Source: Botryococcus braunii
Taxonomy: Eukaryota; Chlorophyta; Trebouxiophyceae
Assembly (NCBI GenBank): GCA_002005505.1
Contig: KV908616.1
Span: 112,479-176,478, forward strand
Length of the DNA stretch: 64,000 nucleotides
Direction of reading: 5' to 3'
Within the stretch, counting starts at the first letter, position 1; the number at the start of each line of letters is the position of its first letter. Position numbers and translations under genes: made by a program. Positions 19,399 to 30,669 of the stretch are shown here, in pieces. The notes beneath the pieces are model-generated. The model had not been told where the DNA came from. It saw nothing but the letters and a program-made list of their open reading frames with translations, and did no database searches.

Positions 19399-20094
19399 TT
19401 ATCCCCAGGCCGGAACCACTGAATAGTTGATGACCAGCCGGCCGTCGTTTCCAAAAGCCTGAAAATTCAAGTGAGCATTAGCTGGCATCAACGACAGCAG
19501 CATTTTCGAGCATTTTTGTCCTTAACTCGTACAGAGATACTCACCTTGTAAAGAACGCTTAACTCTTCATCTAACGATGGTGTAAAAGATTCCTTAAGGT
19601 AGACAAACTGCAAAAACAACTGCAAACGTCAAACTGGCAGAGCAGCAAGGAAAAGTAGCTCCCAAAATTCACCACCGCTAACGCTTAGACGAGGGCAGTA
19701 ATGGGGACTAACTATCTGCTCCGATTTTGTCCGTTTACGCAGTAAATCCACCACAACAGCAAGCCTTTCCTGACTGTCCACCTGCAGATCCAGACCAGGA
19801 ATCACCATCAGGTTCAACGATGATCTGATCCGATCAAGGACACATTCGCTATACCCAGCCATGAGGGACCAATACAAGGAGACAATCACCTTATACTTGT
19901 CCTTCCGCAGCTTCGGAGCGTCACCTACAGCACGAAGGTATACTGTAACTGCACCAAGCACCAAATCAGCCTCAGCTACGCGTCATATAACTCGAGAAGC
20001 CTTCACGACACAGCATGGACAAAAACCTATCAGCATCATCAGCAAACCGTCAGGTACAGTGCTTCTAACCTCTATCGTTAACTGTTGACATCAT
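19399..20094 (-). CDS. ATG12: Autophagy ubiquitin-like protein ATG12
   Basis: Five minus-strand exons: 20070-20094, 19890-19948, 19713-19781, 19545-19607, 19399-19458. Phases match throughout, giving 276 nt and 91 residues, close to the plant ATG12 length of about 95. The product opens MMSTVNDR, then VTVYLRAVGDAPKLRKDKYK, then VVVDLLRKRTKSEQI and FVYLKESFTPSLDEELSVLY, and ends AFGNDGRLVINY...AWG. The C-terminal Trp-Gly is the exposed glycine that ATG7 and ATG10 use to conjugate ATG12 to ATG5. That conjugate with ATG16 promotes ATG8 lipidation on the growing autophagosome. The ubiquitin-like core and the FVY...SF.PS...L.. pattern match the family. Donors used are GTTAGA, GTGATT, GTTAGT and GTGAGT. 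Exon 1 is only 25 nt, so it is the least secure; the other four are firm. Confidence 0.9.
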
Positions 20095-20584
20095 ATGCCG
20101 CACTACACCAGCGAACCGGAATCCCACGCCACCGCAGTAGGCCGGTTGCAAACATCATCTTTCCTCACACATTGGCTATTAAGCACAGCACTCTGAAGAC
20201 TATTTACGGCCCCCGACACAAGAGGATCACAGGAAACGGCTCGAGTGGTGTCCGCCGACTCGGAGACTTCTGTCCATGAAGGGGCAGGAAAGGGATTTAA
20301 CGGATGAAACATCGTTCGTCACCAAGTGTGCCGGGTCGAGCACACTTCACATGTAAAAACAGGAGTGGAGCCTATTCTAAACGCATTCCATAAATCCATC
20401 ATGCAGGAACGCGGAATCAAGGGGCCAAACATTTAGTATAAAGAGTGAAGCTTATCCCAACCGCACACCATAAATCGTGCATGCGGGAACGTGGAATCTA
20501 GGGGCCGAAAACAAAAGGTGGTTTAGTCAAAAGACACAGGGGGGAGGGGGAGGAAGGGAGGAAAGGGGGGGGGCAGAGAGAGAG

Positions 20585-20682
<98 letters not shown>

Positions 20683-22085
20683 TAAGAGGAAGGGAGGGAG
20701 GGTTCTACCACCCACTCTCAAATCCTACAACATCAATTAGCCTCTATTGCGTGAAGTCTTGTGAGCCTTCGTCTACTATCCCTCCTGCCAAGTCCTACCA
20801 TATATCATAAGGGCCCGTACCTATCTGCACTTAAATAAGTGCTGTAAGGGCTCCATATGTACTCTTCTACCGCATGTTTTTCTTTACTGTAAGACATGTG
20901 TCATAGATTCCGTTGTATATTACCCAGTATCTGAAACTAGGCTTGAAAGCGATACAAGAAAAACTACAAAAATCAGAGCGAAGGAAAACGGGACAGGAAG
21001 GACAGGGAGAACACAAGAAAAGAGCAGAGCGCGAGAGTAACATGGGGACAGGGAGAGGGGACGGGGGGTGTTCTTTTCAAATGACACCGCTTGAAGAAAT
21101 TTTGACAGCGACCGGCTACATTACTCCCTGCTATCTGCTGGTGTGCATGAGTCTCTCTGGACAAGAGTCTCGAATCCTTCTATAGCTATTCACAACCTTG
21201 GCCAGTTCTTCAGCCTCTAATAGCTGGACAGCTGTAGTTTTCTTCGTTATGCAAGTGGATGGAAAAAGCACATTGCATCTCCTTTTCTGTCCAAATGCAC
21301 ACTCATCTTTTCGATTCATGTTTCCTTTGAGACATGCATGTTATTAAGTGTGGCCAGACTTACAAAGCACCACTAATGTCGACAAACACAAAGACAGCAA
21401 AAACAGGCTCTGTTCAATTGAGGCCAATTTAGTAAATGACAACCCTCAGCCACAGCAATTGAAGGTGCTCTCCACTTGGCAGAAGCTAAAGCACGGATGA
21501 ACAAGGACAAATACCGGGGGACCATCTATATAGATGGGCAATATATTCAAGGGCAAATGTCTAGAACTTTCGAAAGGATTTTGTCTGAGAAAATCTATTA
21601 TACCTAGACACTAGTGCCACCAGTAGCTATATATGGCACTAGCACTAGTGGCTATATATCGCCACTAGCAATAGTGTCGTGTGCGCACTAGCCTCGAGAT
21701 GTTGAGGTTCTAGAAGATTTGCCTACAATTGCAAACGTCGACCACACAAAAGTCTGAGCAACTGTTATTGCAAACACATCAACCTCGATCCATCCAACTA
21801 CCTAGTTGAAATTCATGCAAAAATTGACTGTACAGAGCATCCTTGATTCTCATACCACTACAAAGTACTGACTTCTGGGGGTGTACGGGCACACAACCTA
21901 GGCCTTCTATCTGCTGTTTTATGAACATATTCACACTAATACCTTCACCTGACAAACGTTTTACAGACAGTTTATAAATTAGGTTTGACTGACATTCAGA
22001 TTGAAAGTAGAGCAAGAATGAACCCCTAACCTGAAAGTCTTCGTGCTGATTCGAGACTCAGTCACATCTTGCCGGACAAGCTTGC
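20095..22085. other. Gene-free stretch with (GA)n
   Basis: Upstream region of ATG12. Apart from the (GA)n run at about 20574-20674 I see only short low-complexity patches and a small cluster of CACTAGTG-type palindromes at about 21608-21680. A promoter could not be pinpointed. Confidence 0.5.
20574..20682. repeat. (GA)n microsatellite
   Basis: GA run of about 100 bp flanked by G8-9 runs. Confidence 0.97.
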
Positions 22086-22332
22086 AAATTCCATTGCCAC
22101 GGGAGGGCTAGTAAACCCCCAAAAGGATTGACTAATGGCGAACAAGCACGTGACTCCAGATCACGAATGGACAATCAAGGATATTTCAGGTGAAACAACG
22201 GGGGAACAGGCTAGGTGATATAGAAAACCAAAGGATAGGATTCAAACAAGCAACTGAGGAAACCATTAGGTGGGTCCCTCCCTCTTGACTGATATACCCG
22301 GGGGACGGGTGGCTCTACGCACCTTCATTGGT
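22086..22332 (+). repeat. Kangaroo copy A split repeat A1
   Basis: 247 bp starting AAATTCCATTGCCACGGGAG. Repeated at 35816-36062 (A2) and at the start of copy B (52970). Confidence 0.93.
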
Positions 22333-22390
22333 GTTAGTGGCCGTCGCCACTGGTTTTGGTAATATAAGACGATATTGCGAGTTTCGAAGC

Positions 22391-23035
22391 ATGGAGTTTG
22401 GTGCCAGAGCACCTGGGAGATTTTCAGGGCAGTTCGAAGCCTGGGCAGCGAACTTAGAGGCCCCAGACGAGCTTGGGGTGCAAGCCCCGCCGAGTAAGAC
22501 GTTATGTAGCGTGCTGTTAAGCAGGGAGGGAACCCCACATAAGCTTTACGAGGTGGCAGCGGTTCATTTCGGCGACATTGATGCTCTGACGCAAAACCAG
22601 TTTGTAAAGTTAGTCTGTAAGACGGCGGTTCGGTCCCCAGGGGACGCTCCGCACACTGTGGTTGTGGTGCATACTAGTCTGGTCAGCGCAGGTCGCGAAT
22701 ACTCTGAAGCTGTGCTTAAAAACCCAGATGCAGTAGCACAGTTTGATCCTGAGAGGGTACTATTGACTCCTCCATCAATATTCGATAGGCTAGACCGGGT
22801 TTTTGTCACGAAGATAGAACCGCCGGCAGTGTGGGTGGGATACAGCGCACAGATTGCCAGGCAAAGTCTTGGTTCGCCGCCAGCGAAGATAGCAAAAAAG
22901 ATAAAATCCAAAGAGAAAATCGAAGGCCCAAGCAAGAGATCAAGAAGCCGCTCAAGCAGTGCGTCTTCGTCACAGTCCGAAGAGGACAGAAAGAAACCTC
23001 GAACTGAAGCAGAGAAAGTGGCCCGAGCCAACAAG
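22391..23035 (+). CDS. Kangaroo copy A gag-like exon 1
   Basis: Starts at ATG reading MEFGARAPGRFSGQ and ends at a strong donor (AACAAG/GTAAGT) followed soon by a stop if unspliced. The C-terminal part is basic and Ser/Arg-rich (SKRSRSRSSSASSSQSEE), as in nucleic-acid-binding Gag-like proteins. The copy B counterpart (53275-53919) differs by few residues and ends at the same donor. That conservation supports both coding function and splicing. No known Gag domain is recognisable. Confidence 0.65.
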
Positions 23036-23471
23036 GTAAGTTATTGTTAAACACGGCAATTTCGGTTGGCTGAGGATTGTGTTATTTTGGCCCAAGGGCA
23101 TGATTGATTGTGCAGCTGCAAGAAGTTAAACCTGTGTGGCATGCTAACGCTGTGAGACCTATCCAGGGGAGCAAGGGACCTGAAGTGTGCAAAAGTAAGG
23201 ATAGAATTAGTGGTCGTGAGCGGTGAGTGTTGAGAGAGAGAGGTAAACCAGGTTAGCTAAGTAAGGGAGGCATATCCCTTGGAGAGGGGGGAGGAAAAAC
23301 GGTGCTGCGAGGGCAGGGCAGCAGCGTGTGCCAAAAGGGGAGTGGAGTAGCTTACAGAAAGGATGGGGCTGGAGGGCAAAGACCAGCCAGGGGACTTGAG
23401 CTGGGAAGGGTGGGCTGTGACCCTGGAGGTAAAGGTATAAGACGGTGCTGCCAGGTAGGGGCAGCGGGAGA

Positions 23472-23675
23472 TGCCCAAGGGGGCTGGATCCTCGTGGAGA
23501 GAGGATGGAACTGGATAATAAGGTGCCCAAGGGGGCTGGATCCTCGTGGAGAGGGGATGGAACTGGATGGTAAGGTGCCCAAGGGGGCTGGATCCTCGTG
23601 GAGAGAGGATGGAACTGGATGGTAAGGTGCCCAAAGGGGCTGGATCCTCGTGGAGAGAGGTTGGAGCTGGATGGG
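23472..23675. repeat. 52-bp minisatellite inside kangaroo copy A
   Basis: Four units of about 52 bp centred on GGGGGCTGGATCCTCGTGGA, located in the region between gag-like exons 1 and 2. The same array with about four units exists in copy B at about 54356-54560. Confidence 0.92.
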
Positions 23676-24208
23676 ATTGGACCAGCAAGGCAAACGGAAG
23701 CAGGGAGGTTGATTAAGACAGAGCAGCCCTTGTGAACTAGGTAGGCTTAGCACACAACTGTACAGCAAATTTAAGGCCCAGTGACGTTGGTTATTGAACA
23801 CACATAGATGTACTTGCAGTCACATAACCACATAAAGAATGTAGGTGTTGATACGTGGTTGAAAAATCCTGGCGTTTAACCAGCAAGACAGCCAGTACAA
23901 GGTCTTGACATAAGGTACAAAAAAAAAAAAAAAAAAAAAAAAGGTACAGTGAAGGTAAGTGATACTGCTATGCTGGATTACAAACAGGCGCGCTGTACAG
24001 AAATACACATAGAGGTGGTTGAAGATCACAGTCACCAACTCCTCAATAAAGCTAGTGAGGAGGGGTGCCAGGGGTTGGGCAGGTTAGATGGTAACAAGGC
24101 AAGGAATAGCAGAAGGGACCAGCTAGGTGCTGGTATCTGCTATGGCAGTGCAATGGAGGCTGAGGTAAGCCAGGGGCGCAGGGCAGCGCCAGGGACAAAA
24201 TCAAGGCC

Positions 24209-24472
24209 TTGGAGGAGAGAGTGGCACCAGCTACTAAGAACGAGAATAGAGAGAGATGGCGGGAGCTGGCCAGGAGGGCAGCAGAACTGCGACAGGACTG
24301 CAGTAAGGCTTACAGGAAGACGGAAAGGGGCGCGACGGACCTGTACAAGAAGGCGCTGGTACTGGCTGCAGATGAGCTCAAGCAGGGCAAGAACCTGGTC
24401 AATGGAGAATATGCAGACTTGTCGATAGAGGCCTGGTTTTCAGATATGAAGAAGCTTGAAGCCAAGGAAAAG
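24209..24472 (+). CDS. Kangaroo copy A gag-like exon 2
   Basis: Open frame with a helical, charged composition (RERWRELARRAAELRQD...), ending at a second donor, GAAAAG/GTAAGTGATTAG. The copy B equivalent is 55084-55347. The acceptor is probably within the CAG-rich stretch just upstream, but several are possible, so the 5' limit is approximate. Confidence 0.55.
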
Positions 24473-24531
24473 GTAAGTGATTAGCCAGCCACGGGATAGT
24501 GCGCAAGTTTCAGAAGTCTGCTAGGTTAAGA

Positions 24532-24532
<1 letters not shown>

Positions 24533-24604
<72 letters not shown>
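24533..24604. repeat. (GA)n in kangaroo copy A
   Basis: GA run of about 72 bp; the homologous run in copy B (55408-55531) is longer, about 124 bp. Confidence 0.96.
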
Positions 24605-24607
<3 letters not shown>

Positions 24608-24786
24608 GGGGGGGGGTTTCAGAACTATGCAGGCCAGAACAACGTTTCCACAAATTCATGCACGTTTATATCCGCGTGATTAATTTTTAAATGAAGCCAG
24701 TGGTGAGGCTGGAGGAATGACTCTCTACGTTGGGCGTCGCACTTAGACAAAAGGTTGCATCTGCAGGCGGTCTAGAAGGTGGTAGC

Positions 24787-24956
24787 TGTAACGTACTTCC
24801 GGATACGTCCACCCGTCGGATACGGGTCTCACGTGGTCTTCGACCACGAGGGTGCATACGACTCGGTATGCACCTGTGTGAGGTCATTCTCACACGAGCC
24901 TTTGTGTTAGATCTTGCATCTAGCCCTTGTCTTCGTGAATTTCCTAGATCATTACA
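24787..24956 (+). repeat. Chromovirus 5' LTR
   Basis: 170 bp, begins TGTAACG and ends TTACA. Contains three consecutive perfect inverted repeats: CGTGGTC/GACCACG (24832-24848), GGTGCATAC/GTATGCACC (24851-24874) and GTGTGAG/CTCACAC (24876-24895). Confidence 0.95.
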
Positions 24957-24961
24957 TTTGT

Positions 24962-24973
24962 TGGTATCGGCGA
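24962..24973 (+). promoter_or_regulatory. Chromovirus primer binding site
   Basis: TGGTATCGGCGA, five bases after the 5' LTR. Its first seven bases match the common initiator-Met tRNA PBS start. The same 12 bases follow the unrelated LTR at 59367. Confidence 0.75.
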
Positions 24974-25007
24974 AAATCTATTCTCTGTACTTTGTCCGTG
25001 CTGCACT

Positions 25008-26486
25008 ATGGCCGAGCTCGTTTTGCCTCGCGAGTCTACAATCGAATTTATCTTGGCGAACGAGCCATCTTTCACGAAATCGGAATATGTGCCTACATCA
25101 ACTCTCGCGACTGTACCAGATTTTCTTCGGAAGGAATTCCGTGTACCTGTGGTTGCGGGGACGAGTTCGTCTACGGCTTTTTGGTTCTGCGTGCAGGAAT
25201 ACGAAACCTATGATGATCTTTCTGTTGTCATATCTGATGTACAGGCAAAACTCTCAGAGGCCACTGCCTCTCTCCGTCAGCGCCACGCCTCCTGGCTGGC
25301 TGCTCACGCGAGCTCCTACATGGTCGCACCCACGGCCTTTGGCGCAAACACAGCGTTTGCCGCCCATCAAATTGCCATAAGGGACCTCCAGTCCGCAACG
25401 AACACTTATTGGGATTATAAGTTTCTGTTGCGTGACTTGGAGGGGCCAATTCCCTCCTACGCAGGGGACCTCACGGTGGCGCTTGAAGCCCATCGTGAAG
25501 AAACCAATGCCCGGCTTACGGTAGTCGAGGGCGACGTCCGATCCATGAAGGACACCCTCTCAGAGCTCCGCGACTTGTTGCTCAAGGGTACGCCTCCGCT
25601 TACCCCGACTACCGAGCTTCCTCTCAATCCGGAATTCCCTCTCGATTACGACCAAATCAATCGGAGTTCCTTCCCTTCCAAGCCTATTCGTGTTCCACCA
25701 CCCAAATTCGATGGGTCCAAGGAAGGTACCAAGGTCACCACCTGGTTTGAGCAATTTGACGACTATGCCTCTCTTATGCACATTGCACCAGGTGACTTAG
25801 TCGCAAACGCTTCACTATGCTTGTCGGGTCGTGCAGCCGAGCAATGGGCCTTCATGAAAAAGTCTCTCACTCAGCGGGGACGTGATCCTAGGGACTTTTC
25901 CACCTTCAAAACTGAAATGCTTGCTCAGTTTGTGGAGGGTAAGGTCGAACACACTGTTCGAGTTCGTCTCGCACGCTTACGACACACCAACTCTGTTGCT
26001 TCCTATCATGCAGCTTTCAGGGCAATCATGGTAGAGGCAGTTCAACACCCCATCTCGGGGCCAGAGGCTTGCTCAGCTTTTCGCAATGGTCTCAAGCCAG
26101 CTGTCTACCAGTTGGTCATGAGGGATGCCATGGCAAAGGATGAGTTCGAGCACCTTGACGTGGTAGTCAAGGCTGCCAAGGAAGCTGAGGATCTTCTCAC
26201 TGTCCTTGCAGGTGGCTCTCACACTGACCACCGCAGGGAGGGTGGTCCACGTGCGGATAAGCGTCGCGCGCCACCCTTGGCCACCAAGCCTGCCAAGAAG
26301 CCTGCCCTCAACCTGCCTCCCAAGGCACTCGCTGAAGAGGCGGCCAAGTGGGCCAAGAAGGGCCTTGCTGAGGCCCTCTTCCACAGGCGCAACTCTGACG
26401 GGCGCTGCATCAACTGCGGCGTCCACGAGCACGACACCGCGTCTTGCCCGCATCCTGACGTTGTCTTGCCACCTTCTAAACGCTGA
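25008..26486 (+). CDS. Chromovirus Gag
   Basis: 492 residues ending at TGA. The central part has the retrotransposon Gag pattern (KVTTWFEQFDDYASLM, AEQWAFMKKSL, FKTEMLAQFVEG). The C-terminus has a zinc knuckle CINCGVHEHDTASC, i.e. CX2CX4HX4C. Gag forms the particle and packages RNA. Pol follows in the same frame with only this TGA in between; there is no other stop between 26486 and the pol ATG at 26643. Confidence 0.93.
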   Translation: MAELVLPRESTIEFILANEPSFTKSEYVPTSTLATVPDFLRKEFRVPVVAGTSSSTAFWFCVQEYETYDDLSVVISDVQAKLSEATASLRQRHASWLAAHASSYMVAPTAFGANTAFAAHQIAIRDLQSATNTYWDYKFLLRDLEGPIPSYAGDLTVALEAHREETNARLTVVEGDVRSMKDTLSELRDLLLKGTPPLTPTTELPLNPEFPLDYDQINRSSFPSKPIRVPPPKFDGSKEGTKVTTWFEQFDDYASLMHIAPGDLVANASLCLSGRAAEQWAFMKKSLTQRGRDPRDFSTFKTEMLAQFVEGKVEHTVRVRLARLRHTNSVASYHAAFRAIMVEAVQHPISGPEACSAFRNGLKPAVYQLVMRDAMAKDEFEHLDVVVKAAKEAEDLLTVLAGGSHTDHRREGGPRADKRRAPPLATKPAKKPALNLPPKALAEEAAKWAKKGLAEALFHRRNSDGRCINCGVHEHDTASCPHPDVVLPPSKR

Positions 26487-29400
26487 AGGTCTGGGCCTTC
26501 AGTCTCTCCTGCAGCTCATGCAGATGTAGCTGGAATAAGTCCGGTTCCTCCTACACCCAGTTCTCACTCAGATGAACTACCTGCACCACCACTTCTAGCT
26601 GCACATGCTTTCCATCCAGACCCTGCTGTTCAAGACCTCACCATGGTCTTTGCTGGGCAGGTGTTGGACCAGCATGGCCACATCCTCTTCGACTCCGGGG
26701 CGGCGTGTAACGTCATCAGCTCTGCCTTCGTGAAGAGGCATGCATTGGAAGTGTCCCCACGGGGAGATGTGCACCCACAGCTACAACTAGCCAATGGGGC
26801 ACGCGTCAACCATATGGGCCAAGTCACAGTGTCCGTTACCGTCCAAGGTCAACGTTTCACAAGGGTTCCTTGTGTTGTGTTAGACTTAGCTATGGATTGG
26901 ACTCTCATCTTGGGCAACCAGTGGTTACGTCGTTGTCGTGCTAGGTTGGACTTCGATGAGCTGACCATCAGAGGTTACACGAACAAAGCAAAGCCATTTG
27001 TTTTACAGTGTGCACCTTTGGACAAGCCTTGCCCTGGCAACCTGTGTCAGGACACTAAGGTGTTGGTCATCTCTGCAGTGAAGGCTAAACGCTTAGTCCG
27101 TTCTGGATGTAAGTCTTTCCTTTCCACTGTAACCAAAGTCGATGAGTCTGCCATGTCTGGACCATCTCTGGTCGATGATATACTCAAGGAGTATGCTGAT
27201 GTCTTTCCAGACGAAGTACCTGGGTTACCCCCAGACCGTCCTGGAATCTCTCACACAATCCCTCTGATTGACCCACATGGCAAACCTCCTTCTCGACCAC
27301 TCTACCGTCTCTCTCGCGCTGAATTCCTTGAAGCCGAGAGACAGACCAAACTGCTTTTGGAAAAGGGATCCATAGAGCCCTCCACGTCACCATATGGAGC
27401 ACCTATCCTCTTTGTCCAAAAGAAAGACGGGAGCTTGCGCATGGTCATCGACTATCGCGCACTTAACAAACTCACTGTCAAGAACAAGTACCCTATGCCA
27501 CGCATAGATGATACTCTTGACCAACTCCAAGGCTCCACTGTCTTCACCAGTCTGGATCTCACCTCTGGGTACCACCAGATCCGGATCACTGAGGAGGATG
27601 TTCCGAAAACTGCTTTCAGGACTCCTATGGGCTTGTATCAATGGAAAGTCTTACCCTTCGGTCTCACCAATGCACCAGCCACTTTCCAAACTGCTATGAA
27701 TACAATCTTCCGCCCATACCTCCACAAGTTTGTCTTGGTTTACTTGGATGATATCCTCATCTATAGTAAAACCCCTGAGGAGCATCGTGAACACCTGCAA
27801 AAGGTTCTGGACCTTTTGCGAGAGCATCAGCTCTATGCCAATCTCAAGAAATGCTCCTTCGCCCAGCCCGAAGTCACATACTTGGGTCATGTGGTGTCTG
27901 CGGATGGAATCAAAGTTGATCCCCGTAAGACAGCTGCCGTAGCTGATTTTCCTACTCCTAGGAATCTCAGTCACCTACGGTCCTTCCTGGGCTTAGCCAC
28001 CTACTTCCGCAAGTTCATTCGTAACTTTGCGGTGCTGGCTTCCCCTCTCCACCGCCTTTCTCGTAAAGGTGTGGCTTGGGTCTGGTCCCCTGCTTGCGCT
28101 GCTGCTTTCCAAGCCATCAAGCAAGCCTTGACCACTGCTCCCTGCCTAGCTTTCCCTGATTTCTCTCAACCATTTGAAGTGCACACTGATGCCTCCCTTC
28201 ATGGGCTCGGGGCCGTGCTCTATCAAAATGGTCGTCCAGTGGCCTTCGAAAGCCGAGGTCTTACACCTGCGGAAATCAACTATGCCACTGGGGAACAAGA
28301 GCTCCTGGCTGTGGTGCACGCCCTCACTGTCTGGCGCTGCTACCTTGAAGGTGCTCCTGAGTTCCGGGTCGTCACAGACCACAAAGCCATCACCTACCTG
28401 GACTCGCTTCCTACCCTTAGCCGACGTCAAACACGTTGGGCTGAGTTCCTTTCCAGGTTCCACTTCCGTTGGGATCACGTTGCTGGCAAGTCCAATGTGG
28501 TAGCTGATGCCCTCAGTCGTCACCCTGCCCTCGGCAGTGATTACACTCCACCGTGTGGCTTTGTCAATGCCATTGTGGCATCTGGGGTCTTAGCACCCCC
28601 TGACTCTCCCTGTCTACCGAGTCCATCCCTATCTGCCGTCCTCCGTTCCGGTGTGACTTCAGGGGGGGGAGAGCCCACGAGCCTGTCATGGAAAGACAAG
28701 TTCGTGCAAGGTTATTCTTTGGACCCATGGTTCCAGGATGCTGACAACTTGAAGGGTCTCCTCTCACACGAGGGTCTCTTCCTACACGACGGCAAAGTTG
28801 CCGTACCCGATGCATTTGGGTTGCGAACCCTTCTCCTTAAGGAAATGCATGACAGCCCATACGCTGGACACCAAGGTGTTCGGAAGACCCTGAAGCTCAT
28901 AACCCGCCATTACTGGTGGCCTTCTATGACTCAGGAAGTGGAGAGGTATGTCACCACATGCCATCTGTGCCAAAAGAACAAAGCCAGGAACCTCAAACCA
29001 GCTGGTCTCCTGCAACCTCTGGGCTTACCCTTTGCTCCTTGGCATACAGTCACGATGGACTTCATCACACAGCTACCGTCCACTGAGCGCGGCCACGATG
29101 CCATCTTCGTCATCGTGGACAAACTCTCCAAGATGGTCCATCTGGTGCCAACCACGTCGCGAGCGACAGCGGAGCAAACGGCGCGCCTGTACGTTGACAA
29201 CGTATGGAAGTTGCATGGGGTCCCCCAAGTGATAGTGTCTGACAGAGATCCACTCTTCACCAGCCACTTCACCAAGGCTTTGTGCGAGATACTCGGTACC
29301 AAACAGGCCATGTCCACTGCCTACCACCCTCAAACGGATGGTCAGACAGAAAGGACCAACCGGGTACTGGAAGACATGCTACGCATGTACGTGTCGTCCA

Positions 29401-30107
29401 GCCAAACTGACTGGGATACCAAGTTGTCCTGCGCCGAGTTTGCGATCAACAACGCAGACCATGAGAGCACCGGCACTACGCCATTCATGCTCAACTACGG
29501 GCATCATCCATACCTCCCAGCCACGCTCCTACCCAACCTACGGGTTCCGAGCGTAGCCGGCTTCGTTCAGCGCATGCAGCGTTTGATCAATGAAGCTCGG
29601 ATGGTACACCGAGTAGCCACCAACCGACAGGCACAGGCAGCCAATACAAAACGTAGGGATCTCCAGTTCTCACCAGGGGATTGGGTCCTTCTGTCCTCCA
29701 AGGACCTACGTTTTAAGCAAGGCACTCCAAAACTCCTCCCTCGTTGGGTAGGTCCATTCCAAGTCCACAAGCGCATTGGCAAACAAGCTTATGAGCTAGT
29801 TCTGCCTGCACGCTGGAGAATCCATGATGTCTTTCATGTATCCAAGTTGGAACCCTACCGTAGGGATGGATCAGTTCAACCACCGCCTCCAGCGGAACTT
29901 CTCCTTGGAGAAGAGGAATACGAGGTGGACTCCATCATAGCCCACCGTCGTGTCAATTCTCGAAATCCCGCCAAGTACGAGTACCTCGTCCAGTGGACAG
30001 GTCACTCTCCGGAACACAATACTTGGGAACCACAAGGGAATTTGACCAATGCTCCTGAAGTGCTCAAGAGGTACTGGGACACAGTCGGTCGCGACGCATC
30101 GACATAG
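26487..30107 (+). CDS. Chromovirus Pol (protease, RT, RNase H, integrase, chromodomain)
   Basis: Frame is open from 26487; the first ATG is at 26643 and would give 1154 residues. Counting from that ATG: aspartic protease motif DSGA at about 17; reverse transcriptase with YLDDILIY at about 367; RNase H beginning [11 protein letters not shown] at about 514; integrase zinc finger H-H-C-C (HQGVRKTL...CHLCQ) at about 736-775; catalytic D (TMDFI), D (VSDRDPLF) and E; and a C-terminal chromodomain [11 protein letters not shown]...[17 protein letters not shown]. Enzymes copy the element RNA and integrate the cDNA. The frame has no internal break. Production could be by read-through of the gag TGA, by reinitiation, or the TGA could be a recent mutation of a fused gag-pol. 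Confidence 0.96.
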   Translation, partial: RSGPSVSPAAHADVAGISPVPPTPSSHSDELPAPPLLAAHAFHPDPAVQDLTMVFAGQVLDQHGHILFDSGAACNVISSAFVKRHALEVSPRGDVHPQLQLANGARVNHMGQVTVSVTVQGQRFTRVPCVVLDLAMDWTLILGNQWLRRCRARLDFDELTIRGYTNKAKPFVLQCAPLDKPCPGNLCQDTKVLVISAVKAKRLVRSGCKSFLSTVTKVDESAMSGPSLVDDILKEYADVFPDEVPGLPPDRPGISHTIPLIDPHGKPPSRPLYRLSRAEFLEAERQTKLLLEKGSIEPSTSPYGAPILFVQKKDGSLRMVIDYRALNKLTVKNKYPMPRIDDTLDQLQGSTVFTSLDLTSGYHQIRITEEDVPKTAFRTPMGLYQWKVLPFGLTNAPATFQTAMNTIFRPYLHKFVLVYLDDILIYSKTPEEHREHLQKVLDLLREHQLYANLKKCSFAQPEVTYLGHVVSADGIKVDPRKTAAVADFPTPRNLSHLRSFLGLATYFRKFIRNFAVLASPLHRLSRKGVAWVWSPACAAAFQAIKQALTTAPCLAFPDFSQPFEVHTDASLHGLGAVLYQNGRPVAFESRGLTPAEINYATGEQELLAVVHALTVWRCYLEGAPEFRVVTDHKAITYLDSLPTLSRRQTRWAEFLSRFHFRWDHVAGKSNVVADALSRHPALGSDYTPPCGFVNAIVASGVLAPPDSPCLPSPSLSAVLRSGVTSGGGEPTSLSWKDKFVQGYSLDPWFQDADNLKGLLSHEGLFLHDGKVAVPDAFGLRTLLLKEMHDSPYAGHQGVRKTLKLITRHYWWPSMTQEVERYVTTCHLCQKNKARNLKPAGLLQPLGLPFAPWHTVTMDFITQLPSTERGHDAIFVIVDKLSKMVHLVPTTSRATAEQTARLYVDNVWKLHGVPQVIVSDRDPLFTSHFTKALCEILGTKQAMSTAYHPQTDGQTERTNRVLEDMLRMYVSSSQTDWDTKLSCAEFAINNADHESTGTTPFMLNYGHHPYLPATLLPNLRVPSVAGFVQRMQRLINEARMVHRVATNRQAQAANTKRRDLQFSPGDWVLLSSKDLRFKQGTPKLLPRWVGPFQVHKRIGKQAYELVLPARWRIHDVFHVSKLEPYRRDGSVQPPPPAELLLGEEEYEVDSIIAHRRVNSRNPAKYEYLVQWTGHSPEHNTWEPQGNLTNAPEVLKRYWDTVGRDAST

Positions 30108-30486
30108 GAGGCTCATCAGCGGCCTTGAGCCCCCGCGCCTGCGGGAGGGTCGTGGTTATTTAGCCGCATACTCGAGTGCACCGAGTATCCTTCCGACTTG
30201 CAGGTCAAGTGCTAGCCTTCCTAAGCCCACTCCCTCGAGTCCCAGCATAAGCTGTGTCTTACTGCTGTAGTGATTTAGCTCTTCGAATCAGTGGCGTTTG
30301 GCCTGTGGCCGGCGTTACCCCGTTCACTGCGGGCTTATTACTCAGTACACCCAAGGCAAGTTCGAACCCAAGTCCTCGGGCTTGGTGTCTTCGGGTCGTC
30401 GCTCATCAGCTCACCATCTTGTGGATGTGTTACAGTGAGCCTTCCACACTCACCCTTTGTTAGCCTCCCAGGAGCTCGGCTAGCTA

Positions 30487-30499
30487 AGAGGGGGAGAAA
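30487..30499 (+). promoter_or_regulatory. Chromovirus polypurine tract
   Basis: AGAGGGGGAGAAA immediately before the 3' LTR, the usual plus-strand primer position. Confidence 0.85.
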
Positions 30500-30669
30500 T
30501 GTAACGTACTTCCGGATACGTCCACCCGTCGGATACGGGTCTCACGTGGTCTTCGACCACGAGGGTGCATACGACTCGGTATGCACCTGTGTGAGGTCAT
30601 TCTCACACGAGCCTTTGTGTTAGATCTTGCATCTAGCCCTTGTCTTCGTGAATTTCCTAGATCATTACA
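30500..30669 (+). repeat. Chromovirus 3' LTR
   Basis: Same 170-bp sequence as 24787-24956, followed by the target duplication GTAGC. Confidence 0.95.

Larger units (their letters stand above)
24787..30669 (+). mobile_element. Ty3/gypsy chromovirus nested in kangaroo copy A
   Basis: A 5.9-kb LTR retrotransposon with 170-bp LTRs (24787-24956 and 30500-30669) that I see no difference between. It is flanked by the 5-bp target duplication GTAGC (24782-24786, 30670-30674). The empty site exists in kangaroo copy B near 55706 (GGTCGCTCAGG). It carries a PBS, gag, a long intact pol ending in a chromodomain, and a polypurine tract. Identical LTRs and an open pol indicate recent insertion, younger than the kangaroo host copy. 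Chromodomains of this class are known to bias integration to marked chromatin. Confidence 0.95.

Noticed and set aside
20103..20312. 69-codon ORF as ATG12 exon 1
   Set aside because: No donor in the required phase; the 25-nt exon at 20070-20094 joins in phase and gives a plant-like length.
24788..24957. Kangaroo-specific regulatory region
   Set aside because: It is the 5' LTR of the nested chromovirus; absent from kangaroo copy B.
26073..29782. Minus-strand ORFs over the chromovirus
   Set aside because: Shadows of gag and pol on the opposite strand.
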